A stretch of DNA of 64,000 bases, from NCBI GenBank assembly GCA_963514095.1, contig OY741280.1:19840054-19904053 (forward strand), read 5' to 3'. Positions 24,801 to 34,239 of the stretch are shown here, piece by piece. The notes beneath the pieces were generated by a model. That model saw nothing but the letters and a program-made list of their open reading frames with translations, was not told the DNA's origin and did not search any database. Numbering within the stretch: position 1 is the first letter of the stretch; each line of letters begins with the position of its first letter. The DNA comes from Eutrigla gurnardus (Eukaryota > Chordata > Actinopteri > Perciformes > Triglidae). Position numbers and translations under genes: made by a program.

Positions 24801-27800
24801 GGATTACGGGTCTACGGACGGAGCAGAGGTCCGGGTTCGCGGTGCGTAATTGTGGGTTCGCGTGGCCGTGGGCTGCCCGGTGTTTGCGTGAGGTCTAAGC
24901 GCTTTTTCACCCAGGTCTGAGGGTATGAGTCCCGACAATTCGTCCCGGTTCGATTGCCTATTTACGGGCAGTATTTCGGGCGGCGCGTTTTAGAGTTTTG
25001 AGTCCAACGGAGAGTCCGCATGTGTGGATTTGCGGAGCCGCCCACTGTCCGGTGTTGGTCTGCGGTCCAAGGGCTTTTCACCCAGCTCTGAGGGTACGAG
25101 GCCCGACTATTCGGCGGTGTTCATGTGTCTATTTACCAGAGGGAATCCTCGCAACGCGTCCGAGGGTTTACGGTTCTTCGGACGGACCATGGTCCGGGTT
25201 CGCGGTGCGTAATTGTGGCTTTGCGTGGCGGTGGGCTGCCCGGTGTTTGAGTGAGCTCCGAGGGCTTTTCAGACAGCCTTGGGGGTATAAGTGCCGACAG
25301 TTTGGCCCGGTTCGATTGCCTATTTACGGGCAGTATTTCGGGCGGCGCATCTTAGAGTTTTGAGTCCGACGGAGCAAAGTAAAATTCCGCTGCTGCTGAG
25401 AAACTAGTTCCTCAAAAAATGGATGATTCATGCGATGCAAGGTTTTGTTTCAAATATTATTCTATCAACACACATATGTACATCGACAGTCTAGTGTTTT
25501 AATGGATTTGCCTCGGGTGCACTGTGGAGTGGGCAAGACTGTTTTTAATGCCTGTCTAGCTAAGAACCATTGACTTGCGCTAGCCATAGCATAAGCGAAT
25601 AATAAAACAGGATGTACTTACAAGTATGCGGGCATTTGTCTGAAAGAAAAACTGGGATTAAACAAAATACATGAAAAATAGGAGCAAATCTGATGAAACC
25701 TGAATCTGACAATAAAAATAACAATGAATGTTGAACTTGAATATGAGTTTGTGTCTTCTAGTCGTGACCTTATAGCGCTTGTTGTTGAAGTTTGCTGGAT
25801 AAAGTCACCAACTCAAAGCCTGAAATCAAGAAGAGATGAGACAACGTCTCCGTTTGGGTCTTACAGTTCCTCTTTATGTGAACCACGAATCCAATCCCAG
25901 CGAGGACGAGAGCAAGAAGTACGACTGCAGCGATGACGATGATGACGGTGGTCATGTCAGTGGTCATGTCAGTGGTCATGTCAGTGGGCTTCTCTGTTGA
26001 GCACAAAACAAGAGGAAATAGTCACAACCTGAACAGATGAAGCAGGTTCCAGGAGAAGAACCTCCATTTGTCAACCGGACCACAATCCTGTATTCAGTGT
26101 GTTTGTTGGTCCTTTTGAAAACGTGATCCTGACTAATCTCCTGACAGATACATACATTCATCCAGTTATTAAATCATTCTACTCATCCTTTAAAACTGAC
26201 CAGTAGTTCATTCAATACGGCGCTGTAGAAGAAAATGCGTTACCTTACAATTCTTATTTTAATCTCATACTAATATAGCTTTCTCTTGTACTCATCTAAT
26301 GTCCTGCTGCCCCTATTTGATTGTGGTTAACTTGTGAGTCTTGATGAAAAGACCCTTGGATCTTCCCCCCTTCCTGAACTGTCTCCATAACATCTTTGTC
26401 TCACATACATTGATCAAGGCCCGACGAGTGGCTCCTGTTGTGACCAGTGTTGGGCAAGTTACTCTAAAAAATTAACTAGTTAAAGTACTAGTTACTTCTT
26501 CCAGAAAGTAACTAAAGTAGTTACTGAGTTACAAATTCTAAAAGTAACTATTGCGTTACTTTCAAATCATTTTTAAATACCGATGTGTCAAACAATTTGG
26601 ACCCCATCTCCATCCCTCTTTGACGGAACTTAAAAAACATGTGCGTGTTCAATTATTTATGATAAATCTGAGTATTATAATGAAATGGATACTCAATACA
26701 ATACAAGCAGAAATCCACAGTGCACAAATCTAAACCATTTTAGTGGAGATCTTATAATTACTATGCTTATAGAGTGGATTGGTAAAAATCACACAATATC
26801 TTTTGGAAAAGCATGTAGCAAAACATTATCAACCAATTCTAATCCAATAGTAGTAATAATAACAACAATAATAATAATAATACATTTTATTGATCAGATT
26901 GAAGTGGATACGCTGCTTTATTGGGAGCCAGTGAAGGTGTTGCAGGATGGGTGTAATGCATTTCTTTGAGTAACTTACACTTTGACTTCTAAAGAAGTCT
27001 CTTATGTCCACTTTTCTTTTTTTAGACATCCTGGCTGCGTCTAATTACCAAACACACACGCGCGCACATACGCACATGGACACCGATTCAAACGTTAATG
27101 TAAATGAAACCTCTGATATTACAATCCTTCTAGCTGACGTGAACCAGGCAGAACAAACTCCCAACTTCCAGTAGCGGACTCCTGTAGGACTCCTGACCGC
27201 AGACTAGCAGACCGTCGGTGTGCAAGCAAGATGGAGTGACAGCGGGGACGGCCAATCACACAAGAAACGGCAGAGCCAATCGAAGAGCTTGTGGGCGGTC
27301 TAAACTAAGGGAAACAGGCTTCAGCTTGAGCGGCCGTTTTCCGCTTGGTCCTAGTGCTTGACGCGTCTCTGTTTACTATAGCGTAACATTTGTTTCTTTC
27401 TGCCTTCAACGAGGTAACGCAACACATTTTTGGCAGTAACGATAACGGCGTTATAATAATGAGATAAGTAATCAATTGGATTACTCGTGACTGAAAAAAG
27501 TAACGGCGTTACTAACGCCGTTATTCCCATCACTGGCTGTGACATTGTCTAGCTGTCCCGAGAACAGTCACACCTTGTAGACATCCACAGATTTCTCTTC
27601 CTCTGCAGAGAGACGTGTTGATTCAATGCAAATCACTCATGACGCCTTCCCTTTTGTTCTCCAGAGAGTTCTGTATAAATCCACCTCGGCCAGGCCATTC
27701 GGTAGACTGGATCTTCATGGATACACTGTGAATTTCTTTTCTCCACTGTCAGTGATTAAACCTCATTTGAACCAGCTACAGAATTGGACCTGAAGAGTTT

Positions 27801-30074
27801 TTCTTCCACAGCGCCTACGACCTCTGAACTGTGGTTTGATTATTATGTTTCTAATAATGTTTCTCATCACTTCTGGTCTCAGTCTCACCTTCGTTGCTCC
27901 TGATGACGTCCAGTGTGTTGACGATGTCCTTCTTCACACCAGAGAGCTGAAACACACACTCGTACCTGCTCCGGTCTTCAGCTGCCACTGAGAGTTTCAG
28001 GTCGGCACTCATCTGGAAGGTTCCATCGTGGTTGGGGAGGATCTCTCCGAGGTCCACGTCCTCATGGAGATCCTCTCCATCTCTCCTCCAGAACAGTTCG
28101 GCTCTTTGAGGGTAGAAACCTGTAGCGTGGCAGCTGATTGGAGAGGAGGGAGTCTTCTGGAGGAAGGACACTGAGGGAAGCTCTGAGGAGAGAGAGTGTT
28201 TTGATTATTGCTACCATTGTATTTATATAGTATTGGGGCTTAACAAATATCTCCTGTAACACACTGTTCTATGTCATTCTGTCTTCTGAGTATAATATAG
28301 CAAGACAAGGAGACAAAAATAATCCTGTTCTGCTTCCTCTGCAACGTAACACAAACATTCAAAGTTATCAAAAGAAGATGCCCATTATCAGAGGCCATAG
28401 TTATATTTTCCATCATTATGATGAAAATGTTACTAAACAAGTCTCTTTTTCAAACAAGTATTTCAGACGATGTGAGCAACTCACCTTTCCTTTACATCAA
28501 CAAACAAACAAACATATCTTTAAAATGATTGTGTCCAATTAACTATGTCAGGTCATGTGATTCTACCTTTTCTCAGCAGAGAGCTGCTCCCGTACTTCAA
28601 ATACTTCTTCAGCCAATCAGGACAAATCTGGGTGAGGTAGTGTTTATACTGTTCTGTCAGAGCTTTACTATGATCCAGCTTTTGTTTGGTGATGAAAGCC
28701 TGGCGGTTTGGAGCGATCCATGTCTCTGTCTTCAGGTCAAACACTATGAAGTCTTCTCCATCAAAACCATATTGAAAATAACCATTAAATTTATCAGTCT
28801 CATCATCCCATTCACAGCCGTACATCCACTGGAAAATGTGGGCACCTGAGAGAGAGAGAGAGATTGTTTCCATGGAGACACACTGATCCACAGACAGCAA
28901 CAGAGGAGCTACACCTGCTGCTGTGATTGGCTCCATGAAAGTCACTTACAGCCAATTAACAGTTAATTGATGTGTAATAATTATTATGCTTGCTATGTTT
29001 TATAAATAAAATATTGTTTATATTGTTTGCTTCGATGATTTGTACATTTTCTTTCTTTGTCGATGTATTCTTAATTTAATTAATTAATGTGATTTAATTG
29101 ACATGCCCGAAATAAACAAATAAATAAATAAATAACAGTTGATACAGAGTGAGACACATTATTATTTAGTGCAGTATAGAAACATTGAGGTGTATATTGT
29201 GTGTTTATTAAAATACAGGATTAAAGTATCAACCAAATGTTGTCAGAATGAAGTGAAACATAAACAAACCTCCAGTTTGGTTGAAGCGCTTCTTTGCAAC
29301 TTCAACGTTGTTTTTGTTGCCCTGCTGGTTACCCACATTGATCTCAGTGCTCGTCTGCCAGTACTGAGGATCATCTTCTGTGATTCTGTTCATCCAGTCC
29401 TGTTTGGGTTCTGCTCTCCTGGTGTTGCTGTCATAATGAATTATCTCAACGTCATCAACCAACCCAACAGACACATACTCTGGGAAGTTTGGGACTCCAG
29501 AGGACGACGTGGAGAAATACTTCAGAGAGTGAATCTCTGCAACAGACAATAAAATGATTTTTTTTTAATTAAAAATAATAATAAATTCCCCATGGACAAA
29601 GAGTAATCGCAGATATATCGGTATCAGCGCAAACGCTGACATATGTGCACATATAAAACATGCATGTTTAAAGAATCTAACTTTGAAATGGTGTCATTAT
29701 ATAGTTTTAACAGCAGAAAGGAAGTAAAATACCAACGAAAATAAAAAGAAACAAGAAATGAGAAAAAAAGTTCTCTCTCTCTCTATCTGCTACACAACGC
29801 TCCAGAAACCCTGTTCCCTGTGTGAATATATCTAAATAAATTAAATATAAATTAAATAAGTTAAAGGAGTACAACATATTGGCTACTTATGACTAAATTA
29901 ATGTCTCATTTAGGCGTACTAAAGAAACACAAGGCCTATAAAATGACGGAAGGTGGTTAGTTTCGCTTTAACGCGACGTTCTACACAGTTCTTCAGTTAT
30001 GGTTGTTTAGTCGCCTGATTCTTACCTGCTGCTGCTTTGTGGCAGATCAACAGCAACACCATGACCGCCCTCAT
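21851..30074 (-). CDS. MHC class I heavy chain, U lineage, gene 1 (inverted copy)
   Basis: Exons in order: 30074-30026, 29536-29270, 28845-28567, 28182-27889, 25993-25865, 22555-22502, 22411-22372 and 21860-21851; 373 residues with no stop or frameshift. It encodes a leader (MRAVMVLLLICHKAAA), alpha1 (with IHSLKYFSTSSSG and the NQT glycosylation site near its end), alpha2 (YGCEWDDE; disulfide Cys pair), Ig-like alpha3 (SCHATGF, YECVF), a membrane segment and a three-exon tail ending LDKRCE. Peptide-anchor positions equivalent to Tyr7, Tyr59, Arg84, Thr143, Lys146, Tyr159 and Tyr171 are kept, but the position equivalent to Trp147 is Leu (KQKLDHSK). The connecting peptide carries three TDMT repeats. 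Introns hold at least five transposon insertions absent from gene 2. Classical or nonclassical status is unsettled. Confidence 0.93.
21887..22231 (+). mobile_element. LINE 3'-tail insertion (L2/Maui-like) with 12-bp target duplication
   Basis: The sequence contains the conserved fish LINE-end motifs tctaccgcttatcctgta, ctggacaggtcgccagtc and catgcaaactccacacag. It is flanked by the direct repeat agcattaaaaat at 21875-21886 and 22232-22243. Class I gene 2 has the uninterrupted site in its matching intron (about 53955-53970), so the insertion is specific to gene 1. A run of 18 G lies at 21938-21956. The superfamily name is from memory of the motif. Confidence 0.75.
23021..23950. mobile_element. 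Foldback DNA transposon with TTAA duplication (Kolobok-like, nonautonomous)
   Basis: Two inverted arms, 23021-23391 and 23591-23950, are almost identical apart from an 11-base insertion near 23180 and a few substitutions. They start AGGAAAACACC. TTAA flanks both ends (23017-23020 and 23951-23954), and gene 2 has a single TTAA at the empty site near 53230. The 199-base centre holds an ATG at 23524 encoding MVITCIVQGCENKQK and then a GTATAT donor; C-x4-C with GCxN resembles the start of a THAP domain. Kolobok transposons combine TTAA duplication with THAP-bearing transposases, so that class is inferred. Confidence 0.75.
24136..25599 (+). mobile_element. DNA transposon remnant with inverted repeats and a P2X7-domain-like ORF
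   Basis: The left end starts ttaaagggatagctcgg, a very common fish transposon end. Inner inverted repeats pair 24249-24410 with about 25434-25599; the outer 110 bases of the right end are missing. An ORF from 24591 reads MDTFGEYTETFEDSDEYEYA, then an acidic ELRERDAQRAE stretch and GDWWCQEG, reminiscent of the WCxCGxC-containing P2X7-tail-like proteins of fish repeats, but it then runs into repeats. Two direct copies of a 230-base GC-rich unit start at about 24770 and 25140. Gene 2 lacks the insertion. A Harbinger-type origin is possible but unproven. Confidence 0.55.
26224..27810 (+). mobile_element. Solo LTR interrupted by a nested hAT element
   Basis: The element starts TGTAGAAG and ends CTTCCACA (TG...CA with inverted ends) and is flanked by GCGC on both sides (26220-26223, 27811-27814). 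The gene 2 intron has one GCGC at the empty site (about 52448). Removing element plus one duplication makes the exon 4 to exon 5 distance in gene 1 exactly equal to that in genes 2 and 3 (598 bases). Without the nested hAT the LTR is about 488 bases. A TATA-like gtataaat lies at 27671. No internal retroviral genes are present. Confidence 0.7.
26445..27535. mobile_element. Nonautonomous hAT element nested in the solo LTR
   Basis: The ends are CAGTGTTGGGCAAGTTACT and, inverted, CAGTGATGGGAATAACGG, the well-known fish hAT termini with alternating GTTAC/GTAAC motifs. Flanking 8-base direct repeats gttgtgac (26437-26444) and gctgtgac (27536-27543) differ at one base. No transposase ORF is visible in its 1091 bases. 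Confidence 0.8.
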
Positions 30075-30210
30075 TTTCTTCTTAGGACGAGATTTGGAGA
30101 AGAGAACACTTTGGAGAACATTTACTTGAATGTCGCCTCGCTGTTTCCCCTTATTGTCTCTCTGACACACAGCTTCAACCGTCTCGTCCGTGACATGAAG
30201 ATACTTGAAT

Positions 30211-30266
30211 CCGACCAATAGAAAATTCTACATTGGCTGTGCGTCACGAGTTACTAGGTGGAAGCA
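30211..30266 (-). promoter_or_regulatory. X1/X2/Y-like enhanceosome module of class I gene 1
   Basis: On the minus strand CCTAGTAACTCG is followed directly by TGACGCAC and then by two CCAAT-type elements (GCCAATG and CTATTGGTC). This order and composition match the X1 (RFX), X2 (CREB/ATF) and Y (NF-Y) boxes of MHC promoters. It lies 140-190 bases upstream of the start codon. The same block is present at gene 2. Confidence 0.7.
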
Positions 30267-30287
30267 AAGAGAAGGGGTTGTTAGCAG

Positions 30288-30378
30288 TGATGCCACTAAC
30301 GCGCTACTTAGTAACGCGTTACTGTAGTCGGACTACTTTTTTCAGTAACGAGTAGTCTAACGTGCTACTATTGCCAAA
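30288..30378. mobile_element. hAT terminal fragment at the rearrangement junction
   Basis: It begins CAGTGATGCCACTAACGCG and carries the alternating GTTACT/AGTAAC pattern of fish hAT ends. The class I block that is homologous to gene 2 stops exactly where it begins, and the tubb fragment begins eight bases after it ends. Confidence 0.6.
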
Positions 30379-30385
30379 CCAGTAT

Positions 30386-30711
30386 TCAGTGTGTATTACA
30401 ACGAGGCCACCGGTAAGTTCATCCCGACACACAGCCGAGGTCGGATCAAACTCCCCCCGGTGGAGACACGGACTCACTGCAGCTGCAAGGAATAGAACAC
30501 ATGCAACCTTTACGAGCCTCATAAAAGTTCTACAGTGCACCCATCAATCCAGACTCCATTAAAAAAAAAAAGCATTTTAGAGTTCTTTGCTTGTCGACTT
30601 GCCACCTCCACCTTTCGAGACAAAAATGAGCTGACATGTTGTTTCTGTGTGTCCAGGTGGGAAGTACGTGGTAGTAAGTACACCATGGACTCGGTCCGCT
30701 CTGGACCTTTT
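30386..30711 (+). pseudogene. Truncated tubb fragment (end of exon 2, intron 2, part of exon 3)
   Basis: The block matches 17987-18330 of tubb: the last 27 bases of exon 2 to 30412, all of intron 2 with a few substitutions, and exon 3 from 30657. Exon 3 has lost about 45 internal bases, replaced by a short local filler (gtagtaagta), and then ends in ggaccttttg, where satellite sequence begins. It has no start, no exon 1, 4 or 5, and cannot encode tubulin. Confidence 0.9.
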
Positions 30712-30721
30712 GTAGAATTTT

Positions 30722-31560
30722 AGAATGACACTGATTGATTTGAGTTAAGGACATCTCTGACTACATACAGACTGGAAATCAAGCATTTTTACTGTTAACA
30801 TATATTACAAAGTAAATGTTCTACATCTTTACCAAATACGTAGATTTCTGAATATTTAAGGCGCTATAAAAATACTTTACTCAATAATTATTCGTTAAAT
30901 GTAGGACTTTTACTTTGTAATTTCTCTTAATTGGTACAGTAGAAATGCTTGATTTTCAGTATGTGTGTAGTCAGAGATGTCCTCAATACAAATCTATCAG
31001 TATCATTCTGGAATTATTGAGAAAAGTATTCTTATAGCACCCCAAATATTCAGAAATATACCTATTATTCATTAAATGTAGGACTTTTACTTTGTAATTT
31101 ATCTTAATTGGTACAGTAAAAATGCTTCATTTTTGTTATGTATGTAGTCAGAGATGTCCTCAACTCAAATCAATCAGTGTCATTCTGGAATTATTGAGAA
31201 AAGTATTCTTATAGCACCCCAAATATTCAGAAATATACCTATTATTCATTAAATGTAGGACTTTTACTTTGTAATTTATCTTAATTGGTACAGTAAAAAT
31301 GCTTCATTTTTGTTATGTATGTAGTCAGAGATGTCCTCAACTCAAATCAATCAGTGTAATTCTGGAATTACCTCAAATATTCAGAAATCGACCTATTATT
31401 CGTTAAATGTAGGACTTTAACTTCGTAATTTCTCTTAATTGGTACAGTAAAAATGGTTCATATTAAACATACCTGTAGTCAATTATGTGTAGAAGTCAAA
31501 TATACCACCCATAGCCAGGAATTATTGAGCAAAGTGTTTTTACAGGAAGTCAAATATGGT
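30722..31560. repeat. 177-bp tandem satellite with one inverted unit
   Basis: The motif gtacagtaaaaatgcttcat recurs at 30934, 31111 and 31288 (177 bases apart) and again at 31442 with a shortened unit. The first 80 bases (30722-30800) are an inverted copy of the same unit. The array separates the tubb fragment from the intact hsd17b8. Confidence 0.85.
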
Positions 31561-31837
31561 CAAAGATGCTTGATTTAAAATCCCATGTTGGATCCCACCG
31601 GGGCTTCTCTTCTGATTCTGAGCTTCCAAAGTAAAACATGGAAATATTACAAACAAAAAGGTATTTATTGGCACAAAAGTGGCTTCACACAGTATAGTAC
31701 ATGTTCACAATCAGGTTTATGGAACCTAATAAACTGTGATCGACAAAAAACAGCAAGCAGAATCATTTAAGCATTGAATCCGCTACAAACAAGCTGGCCT
31801 CCCATTGGTCTTCTTCATCATGTGATTGACAGCTGAT

Positions 31838-34227
31838 TCATCCAATGAAAAGTCCACCTGACACCGACGGACACACAGAAGGTTGAACGAGATGAAAAAC
31901 CAACGTGTTTTTAAAGAAGCGGCCGTCAGAGACTTGAAGCTCAGCGTACCTGTCACTTCCAGGCTCGCTCCTGTGACGTAACGAGAGTCGTCGGAAGCCA
32001 GGAAGGCGCAGACATCAGCGACCTCTGGTGGAGGACAAGGAGAAGGACGGGAGAGGAATTATTTATACCTTTTTAAAGAACTTCTTCCACAGAAACAAAC
32101 ATGTTTTTAGCTGCAGCAGCAGAGTTTGGAGCTTAGAAAAGTACACATCCTCTCCATTATGCATAATAATAATAATAATATAATTATAATAATAAGGTTG
32201 TGATGAGTTAAATAGAGTTTTCACTGACCTGCAGGCTCGCCCATTCTTCCCAGAGGCACCAAGGACTTCATCTGAAAGCCAACCGACAGGAAAATCCCCT
32301 CAACTAACCCTAATTACACTGAAGGGAATATCTTGTTTTTGAAAGGTTTGCATGCTATTCAGTGAGTCATGACCCGTGTGTGTGCCATACCTTGCTGAGA
32401 ACCTTCTCTGGAACTTTATCCGTCATCGGCGTCGATATGAAACCTGGCAGCACACAATTACAGCGAATCCCAAACCTGCAGGCAAAGAGAAGGAAAAGCA
32501 ACCGACTGGGTTTCTCCTCTGGTTCTGAAGCCTAAACTCCTTGACGTGTGATCGTCTGTGTTCGTTGTACCTGCTGAGCTCTTTGGCGGCGGTCCTGGTT
32601 AGACCCTCCACTCCGGCTTTAGAGGCGGCGTAGTTCGCCTGTCCGATGTTCCCCACCTGCAAACGTTCAGACACGAGGAAAACACGAGGAGACTTCACTG
32701 TCATTATTCTTGGCTTTAAGTTGATCAGAGAGGTAAAAGGAAACATTCCTTCACATCGAGTGAAACAAATTCAACTTCATTTGGTTTGATACAAAGAAAA
32801 AGCAGAAAGTCTCAATCTTAGAGGGGACATATGCTCATTTTCAGGTTCACACACATTTTGGGTTTCTACTAGAACACATTTCTTTGCTTTTAAACACATT
32901 ATTTTCCCACGTTGCCTGTGTGGATCTCCCCGTATTCACGATCCCACTATCAAACTTATCGTTTGGTCCTTTCCGGATACAAACTTCACAGCTTCAGCTG
33001 AATATCGAGACTGTAAAATAGAAATGAGCTCACCTTTCCCACGATGCTGCCCACAGTGACGATGGATCCTTTGGGTGCTCCACAGGCCACCAGAGCCTGA
33101 GCCACAGCCTGAATGACCAAGAATGAACCCTGGGAGAGGGAAAGATGACCGAATTAACCACGTCACTCTCTTCTGCTCTTCGTCTAAGAGACAGACAGGC
33201 AGAGAGACAGGTCTGTCTGATGATGAACAAACTGTCATGCTACCTTCAGGTTGACCTGGAGGACTCTGTCAAAGTGAGCCTCCGCCATGTTGAGCAGGAA
33301 GTCGTCCTGGGTGATGCCCGCTGCGTTCACGCACACCGAGGGAGGCTGAAAGTATCGAGTCTGCAGAGGAAGAGGAGGAACCGAGATGGACAAACAGGCC
33401 CTGCAGCGTTGTAGCACAAAGTCAAGAGGGCAACAAAAAAGCAGCACACACACACCTGCACACTCGTGAGCATCTTCTTCACGCTCTCCGACGACGACAC
33501 ATCCACCACAACCGCCGTGTGACCCTGTCCTCGGAGGTCACTGGGCAGGCTCCCGAGGGTCTCATTGGCCGACTCCTCGCTGATGTCGGCGACCACCACG
33601 GAGGCGCCCTCGGAGGCCAGACGCTGACACACCGCACGTCCAATCCCGCTGCCGCCACCTGGGTGGGAAGAGCAGCATGAAGTCAGCATGTGTGAAGCTT
33701 GTTTCATGACCTGAGGAAGGAGTCTGGATACGTTTGACAGGAAGGAGGTCACTCATTTGAACGGCCAGAGGTCACTTAATGACCTTCCACTTGAACCTCT
33801 TTGCTTCATCTGGACTTGTGTCTGCAAACTGAACCCCCAGAGACCCAAAACTCAAGTGAATGTAACTTTTTCTTCTATCCCAGACAGCTTCACTTCTACT
33901 GCCTGACTTTGGAAGTTTACCAGGAAAAAATATACTTTATTGAAATGATTACAGCCAATGAATCAATTAGAAAATACATCTATTGGTCTAACTATTTCGT
34001 CATGTATTACGTAGAGACCGTGTGGTTGCTGCTTCTCCACATTAAGGCGCAGCTGCTTCGTTGAATTATGAAGTGAAACGTCTTTGTTTTGCTGGTCGGA
34101 CAAAACAAAGACTTGGTGATTCACACACAAAACGATTCAAGCAGAGAATCGATAATGATGAACGGTGAAACGTAAACGTACCGGTGACAACTGCCAACCT
34201 TGATATAAGCCTTGTGGCAGCCGCCAT
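31838..34227 (-). CDS. hsd17b8: 17-beta-hydroxysteroid dehydrogenase 8 / mitochondrial 3-ketoacyl-ACP reductase alpha subunit
   Basis: Exons in order: 34227-34182, 33658-33456, 33360-33244, 33129-33034, 32656-32571, 32475-32391, 32271-32229, 32024-31950 and 31857-31838; 256 residues (human 261). The protein is a short-chain dehydrogenase that reduces 3-ketoacyl thioesters with CBR4 in mitochondrial fatty-acid synthesis and oxidises estradiol in vitro. Visible motifs: the TGGGSGIG Rossmann loop split by intron 1, VNAAGIT (NAAG motif), SIVGKVGNIGQ and the catalytic YAASK, then RCNCVLPGFISTPMT and a C-terminal VTGGLFIG. The N-terminus (MAAATRLISRLAVVTG) could help targeting. The sequence favours HSD17B8 over CBR4. 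A truncated duplicate of its 3' end lies at 20.3-20.8 kb. HSD17B8 is also MHC-linked in human. Confidence 0.95.
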
Positions 34228-34239
34228 GATGGTTCCGCC

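Noticed and set aside
25976..26161. Short frame identical in all three class I genes (also 52509 and 63333)
   Set aside because: It spans intron 4 into the start of exon 5; its conservation follows from the converted block, not from a separate protein.
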